64,000 bases of DNA, from positions 99,636,651-99,700,650 of the forward strand of contig CM055092.1 of assembly GCA_029204225.1 (NCBI GenBank), given 5' to 3'. This document shows, one piece after another, positions 56,264 to 64,000 of this stretch (position 1 is its first letter; each line of letters starts with the position of its first letter). The position numbers and the translations under genes are program-made. The notes beneath the pieces are model-generated. The model searched no databases and had not been told where the DNA came from. It saw only the letters and a program-made list of their open reading frames with translations. Origin of the DNA: Diphasiastrum complanatum (lineage: Eukaryota; Streptophyta; Lycopodiopsida; Lycopodiales; Lycopodiaceae).

Positions 56264-57364
56264 ATGGGATCTGCTGGAGCATACCTTCTAGAAGCTAGTG
56301 AGAGGTTGAATTCTACAAATTATGCTATTTGGAAGGTTAGAATGGAGTCACTCTTAGTGCTCCAAGACCTTTATGAGTTCTTGATTGAAGATGAAGATGA
56401 ACCTCTAGGTGCACAGGAGTTACCTAGATACAAGAAGAGATCTAGGCTTGCACTTCGTTGTGTGAAGATGAATGTGAGCAATGATTTGTTGAGAGAAGTA
56501 TCAGCCTGTACTAATGCTAAAGAGGCTTGGGAGTCTTTAAAATCAATCTATGAGTCTAGCAACACTTCTAGAGTTCTTATGCTTAGAAATCAAATTTTGC
56601 AAAGCATGAGGAAAAGTGAGGAGAGTGCACAAGATTATGTACTCAGAATCAAGTCTCTAAATAGGGAGTTGGCTTCCATTGGAGAGAAGATTCATGATGG
56701 AGTTGTACAAATTGTCCTTAATGGTCTAGGAGATGACTTTGCAAATTTGGTCCAAAGTTTTGCCATCCAAGACACTTTGCCAACTATAGAAAAACTTCAC
56801 AGTGTATTAGTGGCTGAAGAGTGTAGGATGCTCCATGCAAAATCTAGGATGAGTTCCTTGTCTTTGCAAGATGGTGATGAGAAAGCCAATTTCTCATTCA
56901 AGGGCAAAAAGAAGACCAATGGAAAGAAGAAGCATCCAAAGCAGGCCAAAGAAGAGGATGATGCATCAAGCTCAAAGGACAAGTCAAAGCAAAAATGCTT
57001 CTTTTGTGGAAAGAAGGGGCATTATGCATCTAAATGCTACAAGAGGCTAAGAGCACAAGTGGAGGAGGACAAACAAGGAAACCTTGCAAAGGAGGAGGAG
57101 GAGGATGAAGTAGATGTATTCTTGATGGCATCTACATCCTCACCAACAAGCAATAACAATTCAAGAGACAATTGGTGGATTGATAGTGGGGCTAGCTCCC
57201 ACATGTCTTGTGAAAAGGACTTTTTCTCAACCTTACACTCATTCAATGATGCTAAAAAGTTTGTCTTTACTGCAAATGATGAAGAGTGTAGGATAGATGG
57301 TGTTGGCACCATCTCTTTGTGTCTAGAATCCTCAAAATGCATGGATCTAGAAAATGTCCTTTAG
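56264..57364 (+). CDS. Gag-protease of TR-GAG-like element 2
   Basis: I choose the ATG at 56264 (MGSAGAYLLEASERLNSTNY), which matches the start of other Copia Gags. Domains in order: AIWKVRMESLLVLQDLYEFL, capsid blocks (NAKEAWESLKSIYESSNTSR, AQDYVLRIKSLNREL, TLPTIEKLHSVLVAEE), basic linker, CCHC knuckle CFFCGKKGHYASKC, acidic stretch, protease WWIDSGASSHMSCEKDFF with the D-S-G triad, and FTANDEECRIDGVGTI. It stops at 57362 in 'ENVL', one base short of the pre-integrase frame. It is open and well conserved. Confidence 0.93.
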   Translation: MGSAGAYLLEASERLNSTNYAIWKVRMESLLVLQDLYEFLIEDEDEPLGAQELPRYKKRSRLALRCVKMNVSNDLLREVSACTNAKEAWESLKSIYESSNTSRVLMLRNQILQSMRKSEESAQDYVLRIKSLNRELASIGEKIHDGVVQIVLNGLGDDFANLVQSFAIQDTLPTIEKLHSVLVAEECRMLHAKSRMSSLSLQDGDEKANFSFKGKKKTNGKKKHPKQAKEEDDASSSKDKSKQKCFFCGKKGHYASKCYKRLRAQVEEDKQGNLAKEEEEDEVDVFLMASTSSPTSNNNSRDNWWIDSGASSHMSCEKDFFSTLHSFNDAKKFVFTANDEECRIDGVGTISLCLESSKCMDLENVL

Positions 57365-58416
57365 TACCATCAATCACCAAGAATATGATTAGTGTTGGTC
57401 TACTCTTAGAAAGTGGTTTGGATGTCCACTTTAAGCATGGTGTTTGCTTCATCTTGAAGAATGATGTTTGCATTGCAAAGGGATTTAGACATGAAAGATT
57501 GTTTAAGTTGGAAGCTAGTGTTGCTTTTAAAAGAATGAGCTTGGCAAAGGAGGAGATCACTCAAGATGAGATCTTGGCAAAGTGTGATCTTGCTTGCATT
57601 GAGGAGGAGCATCAAAAGGAGGAAGACCTTGAGGATCAGCCTCAAAGCATGAGAGTTCCAAGGGAGTCCTCAATGACAATGTTTGAGTCATCAAATTGCA
57701 TGCAAATTGTCCATTCAAGTGTGCATCTTGCAAGGGTGGTGAGCATTGGAGAGTCTACTATCTTTGAATACTTTTTGGAAAGTATTAGTAGACATGAGGT
57801 GACTTGTTTCTTACCTTTAAGATTCATGGTGTTTATTACTTTGTATGACAAGACAATGAAATGGGATGCTTTGAAATCTACATTTGTTGTTGATAAAGCA
57901 ATTTCATTGGATAACTATTTTTGTAATAGTTTGAATAGTGTCATAAAAGATGAAACATCATTTGTATTGGAAATCTTTGGGTCCACATGCTTTGAGCATG
58001 ATCATTCCAATGTAAGGACCAAAGATTATCCTATTTCAATGATAGGAATAATGGTAGTGTTTTGCTCTTCAAGTAGAGATTGTAGAATCTACTTGTTTTC
58101 AGCCAAAGAATTTGTCAATGGTGGAAATGTGATCTTTCAAGAGTGGAAGATTTGTAAACTTGAAGAAGCACCTTTGGATCAACACCTTATTCAATTCATT
58201 GATGGTTTGGAGTCAAGTCAAGTGGAGGAGCAAGCTCAAGACCCGAGGACTCCAAGAAGAACCTTGAGTATCGAGATGGAGCCATCTAGGCTCAATCATA
58301 TGGATCAAGCAAGACAAGTTGTCTTTGGCAACATTATTTATGCACTTAATATTTTAATTGATTTATCTTCAAGTGCACAAAATGCCTTGGAATCCATGGC
58401 TTGGCATGATGTTTAG
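57365..58416 (+). CDS. Downstream frame of TR-GAG-like element 2 (about 350 codons, unknown)
   Basis: The first part is Copia pre-integrase: VPSITKNMISVGLLLESGLD, CFILKNDVCIAKGFRHERLF, KLEASVAFKRM. After an acidic Gln/Glu stretch (EEEHQKEEDLEDQPQ) it turns into sequence with no recognised domain (MFESSNCMQIVHSSVHLARV, FLESISRHEVTCFLPLRF, ALKSTFVVDKAISLDNYFC). It ends with a linker-like EEQAQDPRTPRRTLSIEMEP, which resembles the stretch between Copia integrase and reverse transcriptase. It stays open with no stops over 350 codons, although integrase and reverse transcriptase are gone. It is one base out of phase with gag-protease. Confidence 0.6.
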
Positions 58417-58626
58417 TTTTGAAGTGTGCTACATGTATATAGACACATTTATGGAACATCTTGTAAGGGATCCTCTAAGAGGTGGTGAAAGATCCTTCAT
58501 GGACATCATTCTCTATTGGAGTCTCAAAAGTTCCTTCTTTGTAGCTGGATTTTTTAGACACTTCTAAAAGCTTTCATTGATCTATCAAGAGAGTTGTAAA
58601 TAGATCAAGCTAAATTTGAGGAAGAG

Positions 58627-59327
58627 TGTGAAGAATTGCCAAAAATTGGCAAATCTAGGTTGATCAAAAACCATGTAGAATAGTGTAAATTGTGTACACA
58701 AGTGGGTCCCACACATGTAAGGCCATGATGCCACATGGGAAACCCATCCTAATGTAGGTTAGGTCAAGTCAAGAGAGTTGGTCATGTCTATTTGGTGGTC
58801 ATCCCTACTTTATACGACCTACACCTAAGTTTAAGGTGAAAATTTGACAAACTAGCTACCTACCAAGCATAACTCTAGGAAATAGACTAGGGTTTCATTT
58901 TAGGTCAAGGAGAGTGAGTTAACTTCCTTATTACATGCTGGAAATCCACCTAACTTCAAGAAGAAAGTCGAATTTGCTATGTATTCCCTCTCTCCATAGT
59001 GAGAAGATAGAAACTTTTTGGAGCTCATTGGCAATCTCAAGCTAGTTCACTATGTACATTGAGTTTTTGTGATCCAAATGAAACCAAATAAATTTCTACT
59101 TGTTTCTCAGGTTGAAGGCCGTACTACAGCCTGTAGTACACAGGTGTGGGCTCGGATTTCAATGTTTATCAATGCTTTTGATTGTTAATGCTTGTTGTTT
59201 GTCAAATTGCCAATCTAGATCAACTTTTTTGTGTCTAGTTTTTTGATAGATTGTTAAGCAAGCATCTAATCACTCTTGTGGATCTTTTGTAGATCCATTT
59301 ATGGTCCTAAAGTACAGTAGTTTCACA
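58627..59327 (+). repeat. 3' LTR of TR-GAG-like element 2
   Basis: Aligned end to end with 54757-55458. Termini TGTGAAG...GTTTCACA. Confidence 0.93.
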
Positions 59328-59332
59328 TGTTG

Positions 59333-59899
59333 ATCATTCAAAAAAAAAAAAAACAAGGCCATACACGCCTCTATACATTCGCGACCGTTTGAAGAGTTCT
59401 TGAACTTTGTGAAGAATTCAAATAGCTGCAAGAAACGTCAAATGAGAAACCTCTGTTGCCAAAAGTGCTTCAAAAGACAATAATGAGTAAAGGAATTTTG
59501 ATCCATCCAGGCACTTCCATATATCCACCTTCACCACTTCCAAGATTTCAACACCCTCTATCACACTCACTCCGTCTTCATATCACTGTCGTTCAGTAAT
59601 CCCTTGTGTGGCATTCACATCATGTCTCAAGAAATACTAAGCTCGTGTACATCATCTGTTGAATAATTTGCATGAGCAATTGGAAGCAAGTCATCAACGA
59701 GCCAACTCCACTCTGCTTCAATTCAAATCTTCTGTAGAAACTCATACTTCTTCAAAGCTTCATCTCCTATAGAGCAGCACTTTATAAAAAGTTCCACATC
59801 TACAAGCTACACCAACTTTGACTCCTCCAGCACCATAAGGAGCGGGGTCTTAACATTGCACTTGGCATGGGACTGCCAAGTTCTTAGAGGAGGGGATAA
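59333..59899 (+). other. Host sequence right of TR-GAG-like element 2, ending in a purine tract
   Basis: No clear frame. The end (ttcttagaggaggggataa) is a polypurine tract directly before the LTR at 59900, so this is probably the 3' internal part of a Gypsy-type element. Confidence 0.4.
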
Positions 59900-60644
59900 T
59901 GTAGGCTGATATTCCAAGGAATATTCTAGCCATCCTATGGAACATCTTCAAACATACAAGTAGAATAGGATTTAAACGTAGAACTTGCCGAGCAAGTTTA
60001 GGCTTTTACGGTATCCGTACTGGCTTAAGTTATTTAGTTCTAAGTTTAAATTGCCATGGGCACTGCACATAGATATGTAATTTCAAGTTATGTAAAAGTT
60101 AGTCACAAAAGCCTATTGAGGGTTTGTCCCATGGCACCAATGTGATTCAAAGTAAGTTAGTCTATGTGGCTTACTTGTCCCACAGTGCATTTATGTAAGT
60201 GACTACCACTCCAAGTATAAATAGGAGTGCAAGAGTCCATTTTCGAGAAGAACCTCATTTGCAATACATGCTATCTTTCTCTCTGAGTGTTCTCCCTTGT
60301 GTGGTTTCATGTACTATGTTACTTCACATTGTATTGTATATTATTCATCTGGCAATAGATTAAGTTAACCTAGGCCCTCCATTCTCTAGTAGAGTAAGCC
60401 TTAGATGATGAGGCTTAGTTTATGGTTTTATCTTTTAGGTTAAGCCTTCATTTGTTAGAAACTAAGGAGAATAAAGAGAGAAGAGTGGATCTTACCCATC
60501 TGAATACTCACCACCATGCTCATGACTGTCTTTCTTGCATCCATATCCAAACTAGTTGGAGAAGCCATAGCGTAGACTAGTTGGGAGACTGCCATAGTCA
60601 TGCTAGTTGGAGCCATAGCCGGTGTGGAGGCTGAAGATCCAACA
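59900..60644 (+). repeat. Probable Gypsy-type 3' LTR, 745 bp
   Basis: TGTAGGCTGATATTCC follows the purine tract. A TATA box (agtataaatagg) lies at about 60213, and the sequence ends GATCCAACA. A threefold ctagttggag..agccatag repeat lies at 60550-60620. Assignment to Gypsy rests on general LTR appearance only. Confidence 0.5.
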
Positions 60645-60728
60645 GAAAAAATATCGAAAGCAGATTAGATATTGCTGAATTGTACTTTGTAAATATTTTT
60701 ATTTAATTTACAAAATTTTACTGTGTAT

Positions 60729-62690
60729 CTATAGCCTAATGGCTTGTATAAATTTGCATGTTTTTTGAGATTTTTTATAATCCGTCAATTTTGTATTATG
60801 ACGAATTTGGATTCTTCTGTAAAACCATTGGAAAAGTTGCAGTACATAGCTATTTTTTGTGCTAGTCCCGCCATGTTGGGTACTTTTATGAAATGCCGCT
60901 CTTGCTTGCCAATGAGATTTTTCCATTCCTTGCGATGACCATATGCTAAGACTTCCACTATTTCTTGCAAAGAATGTCAAATGATGTTGTAATATGTGCT
61001 GCATGTCATAAAAACATAATCTAAATCAGTACCAAAAGTATCTAATTTAATTGCACATATTTGTCTATCATAGTGTAAAATCATAATCTTACCATATAAT
61101 GTGTTATATGATCTACACTCCATGTCATTTGAGCTGCATCCACAATTCATTGGTTGTTTTCTGTATCATTTGTATATCAGTATTTGAAAATTTATCTTTT
61201 CTCAAGTATTTCACCATGTTGTCTAACTTTTTCCAAACTTCTACTTTGTGTATACGAGTAGAACATTCTTCTTTGAAATCTTGAGTTGCTACAATAATTT
61301 CCAAACCGTGTATTGAACCTTAGATTGTTTGCCAGAATAATTTGATAAAAATCTTCGAGCTTTAGATCCTCCAATGCTCGGCTTGCATGAAATATTTCAT
61401 GTTTTACCTGATAGCTTGTCATCTTTTTTTATTTTAACGTGGCCTTTATGTAAGCCTTCTTTGGACAACACATCCTCTAATCTGGAAATAGCTTCCTTCG
61501 CAGAGACCTCTCACTCAAAATTCCATGCAAACAAGATGTGAAAATATATTATTTTTCTATAATACGCACCTCCGCATGCAATGTACAGATATGAACATTT
61601 TGTAGAGGATTCGGTAGTACAGGTTTCCAATTAGGATCTTCTCGATCTCTTGATATTCCTTTACTCCTTGTCATGTCTTTTGTTATTTTCATGCAGTACA
61701 AACAAGGGTGTTTAGAGTTAGCGCCATGAGATACATTGAACATACATTTTAATGTCTTCAAATATCTTGCTAAATGCCATTCAATGTTGAAAGTGCCAAT
61801 TCCAGAAATATTGAGTGGAACTCCCTCCATGTGATTTTTTATGGTGGCATGATATGATGTTCTATTAAATATCCATGAGAGAATGTCATGGTCGTTTTTC
61901 AACACCTATAAGAGAATACAAAAACGTGATTAGCCTCATAATATTAACACAGAGAAGATTTTAGATATAAAATCCATATTCAAATGATTATCCCTATTTC
62001 TTATGCAAAGAAACAGCTATACCTGAAATGCTGTAAACCACCAGATATCATTTTCTAATTGAACACTGAAATTGAGGCCTTCTGAGTCTTCTAAATTTGA
62101 AAGTGCTCCATTTATGATCGTGAGATTGACTCTTTTCATTTTTTGTCCTTTTATAATTTCAGACTCATCTAACTTGAGAACAACTATCAACTTGTTATTG
62201 ACATTCTCCTTGTAATACCGTAAAAAATTATGATGAATGTTAATAACTGATTAATGTCAATAAATAAATTGTTGGAATTGGTATAAGCTAGACTTTTCCT
62301 TTTGAGCAATACACTTCATTGATATGAGATGGATTACCAACTAATGTATGCATACCATGTTTTAACATGTCTCTTTTTTTTCTAAGATGAAAAGGTCATG
62401 GGATTGGAAACTTTTTCATATTTACCTGTGCAAATGCCTCCTTTATCATCTTAAACATTGTTGCATATGCTTCCCTACTGATACTAGAAAAGTCACATGC
62501 CCCTTGAAGCAATGTAGTGTCTAATATTTTTCCAACTTCATTCATAATGCTGTCAGTAACTGAAGCCTTAATCTTTTTCATTTTGTTACTATTTAACATT
62601 GATTTCATAGACTTAGAAGTCAAGATAGAGCCTAGTGAGTTTCCAATTGAAATCTCATCAGCCAAATGGTCTTCAACAACCAATGCTGAT
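60729..62690 (-). pseudogene. Unrecognised multi-exon gene, probably transposon-derived
   Basis: Reading leftward, exon 62426-62690 has a clear acceptor (ttgcaatgcag) and donor (CACAG|gtaaat): VEDHLADEISIGNSLGSIL ... DTTLLQGACDFSSISREAYA. Exon 62023-62208: NKLIVVLKLDESEIIKGQKM, QLENDIWWFTAFQ, donor gtatag. Exon 61905 leftward: VLKNDHDILSWIFNRTSYHA, TFNIEWHLARYLKTLKCMFN, KHPCLYCMKITKDM (C-x2-C), VHICTLHAEVRIIEK. Farther left, frames change: KPSIGGSKARRFLSNYSGKQ, then SIWSSQGMEKSHWQARAAFH, STQHGGTSTKNSYVLQLFQW and FYRRI to about 60740. Upstream exons are lost to a Gypsy insertion near 62840. The Cys pair and the tail suggest a transposase-like protein with a zinc site, but I cannot name the family. 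Confidence 0.5.
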
Positions 62691-62839
62691 CTGCATTGCA
62701 AAAATAATGCTCATGAAAATGTCAGTAGAAATTAGGACACTCATAGTATTCACAACAGTATATAATAAGAAAATCAATAGAAAGTTGAAATGAATAAATA
62801 ACAAAATTATTGATTATGTGGACCCAATCAGTTTCTATC

Positions 62840-63835
62840 AATGCTAAATGACGATCCTCCTCCAACTATGTTAAAGCTATCATTCGCTCTTGGAGGCTAT
62901 CGTTCTCATCCATACGTTCCTCATTAACAATGCAGAATGTTGAAATTTCGAACTCTATAGGTAATATGGGGTGCATTCCATATACAAGGTAATATGGTGT
63001 CTGCCTGGTTGTAATCTTTTTGGCAATCTGATATGCCCATAAAATTGATGGGAGCTTCTGATCCCAATCAAAAGAATGTGTTTCTATTATTTTGTTCAAA
63101 GTTTTACACAAGATTCCATTGGTCACTCACAAGTCCATTGGGTTTTGGATCATACTGAGTGGTTTGACGATGTGTGATGGAAAAATATGATAACATAGCT
63201 TCAAAGGTTTGGTTAAGAAAATGGGTTCCCCTATCACTAACTAGTTGTAAGAGACAACCAGAACGAGTGATAATGTTTTGGAACAAGGACTTTTCCACTG
63301 TTTTGGCATTGTTTTCGTCGATGGCTTCTGCTTCTACCATTTTGGTAGTATAGTCCCTCGTAACGAGTATGTAACGTCTTCGGGTTCTACGAGTGGTTGG
63401 TCTAATTGGTCCTACAAAATCCATTTTCCATTTCTCAAAAGGTGCTAAGGGAATAATAGGTGTAAGTGGCCAGTGAGTCACGAAGCTGGGTTTCCCCATT
63501 CTCTGACATGTGTCACATTGTTGGATAAACAATTTAACATCTCTATAAATGGTAGGCCACCAATACTTAGCGTTCAGAATTTTTTTGGCAATATTTTTAA
63601 GAGCAAAATGGCCCATCGAATCTTCTTCATATGATACACAGATTAGACTTATGACTTCAGTGGGTTCTAGATAGCAACGAAGATTATCGTCTACTCCTAA
63701 TTTATATAATACTTTATCTATAATCGTATATGGTCCTAATTTTGTAAGAAAAATAGTTTTTTGTTGTTTGTCAAAGTGATCAGGATATATCTCTTGTAAA
63801 AAATTTATAATATTTGTATATATAGATGATTCTGC
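62840..63835 (-). pseudogene. Gypsy-type integrase fragment
   Basis: Reading leftward: YKLGVDDNLRCYLEPTEV, then zinc finger GHFALKNIAKKIL ... YWWPTIYRDVKLFIQQCDTC (H-H-C-C), core KWKMDFVGPIRP (first Asp), LVSDRGTHFLNQTFEAMLSY (second Asp) and TQYDPKPNGLV. There a 2-bp loss near 63115 removes the catalytic Glu. The other frame continues TNGILCKTLNKIIETH, LPSILWAYQIAKKITTRQTP and YYLVYGMHPILPIEFEI. This is typical plant Ty3/gypsy integrase. It runs into the multi-exon gene at about 62840 and into Copia at about 63836. Confidence 0.92.
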
Positions 63836-63837
63836 CT

Positions 63838-64000
63838 AGATACGCATCATGTGCAACAAAGATAACCAAATACTCAGAGGTGTAGTAGACTGAGTTTGTA
63901 GCCATAAAAAGCTTCAAAGGGAGTCCGTGAGTCGACTGCTTTGGTCAAATAATTTTGCAGATCGCAAGCTGCTAAAATAGCTTTAGCCCAAAAGTTCTTG
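63838..64000 (-). pseudogene. Copia integrase C-terminal fragment (runs off the window)
   Basis: The frame at the window edge reads KNFWAKAILAACDLQNYLTK, AVDSRTPFEAFYGYKLSLLH, then L-stop-VFGYL. This matches the Copia block '..AL...RTP.E...G.KP.L.HLRVFGC'. The reading is broken by stops and joins the Gypsy fragment at about 63836. Confidence 0.8.

Larger units (their letters stand above)
54757..59327 (+). mobile_element. Complete nonautonomous Copia derivative 2 (TR-GAG-like)
   Basis: LTRs at 54757-55458 and 58627-59327 (about 701 bp) differ at about 14 positions by eye. The target duplication TGTTG is perfect (54752-54756 and 59328-59332). The primer site TGGTATCAGAGC follows the 5' LTR directly, and the purine tract tgaggaagag precedes the 3' LTR. 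Coding content is Gag with zinc knuckle and protease, the start of pre-integrase, then a long unknown frame. Integrase, reverse transcriptase and RNase H are absent. It is of a different LTR family from element 1, yet has the same architecture. Confidence 0.93.

Overview
This window is nuclear DNA of a land plant, and most of it is a nest of retrotransposon and transposon remains. The evidence is AT-rich sequence with microsatellites, GT-AG introns, Ty1/copia elements primed by initiator Met-tRNA (TGGTATCAGAGC), a CACTA-type DUF4216 fragment, PLS-class pentatricopeptide (PPR) repeats and an acireductone dioxygenase gene. A prokaryote-type beta-class DNA methyltransferase fragment at 27.4-28.3 kb leans toward a non-seed plant (bryophyte, lycophyte or fern). 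That is inference only. I see no clearly intact, functional cellular gene.

Layout. 0-2.3 kb: 3' end of a Copia element with an LTR that contains eight GGCGCC sites, then GC-rich tandem repeats. 2.3-9.1 kb: tandem repeats, a decayed coiled-coil gene, a PPR pseudogene, an unrecognised minus-strand gene and a field of short palindromes. 9.1-15.6 kb: a zinc-cluster pseudogene interrupted by LARD copy A (an LTR element with no coding capacity), whose 5' LTR is itself split by a truncated Copia. 15.6-25.8 kb: an acireductone dioxygenase gene with seven recognisable exons but two frameshifts, a partial duplicate of it, and Gypsy and Copia fragments between them. 25.8-29.1 kb: Copia fragment, composite microsatellite, DNA methyltransferase pseudogene. 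29.1-38.9 kb: LARD copy B, interrupted by a complete, recent TR-GAG-like Copia derivative (30936-36026, target duplication GTTTT). 38.9-54.2 kb: a truncated serine/glycine-rich reading frame, a Copia LTR and gag, a miniature LTR element (TRIM), DUF4216/CACTA remains, a third dioxygenase copy, a 168-bp (GA)n tract, more Copia fragments, and a second copy of the gag/TRIM/CACTA block. 54.2-64 kb: a second complete TR-GAG-like element (54757-59327, target duplication TGTTG), a probable Gypsy 3' LTR, an unrecognised multi-exon minus-strand gene, and Gypsy and Copia integrase fragments.

The most unusual object is the TRIM at 41912-42194. Its 153-bp LTR contains a 71-nt sequence that folds as a full tRNA cloverleaf in the element's own orientation, and its internal region is only 73 bp. 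Second are the two Copia derivatives that keep Gag, zinc knuckle and protease but have lost the integrase core, reverse transcriptase and RNase H, and carry unexplained long reading frames instead. Third is the bacterial-type DNA methyltransferase fragment. All homology calls come from reading motifs by eye; no database search was run.
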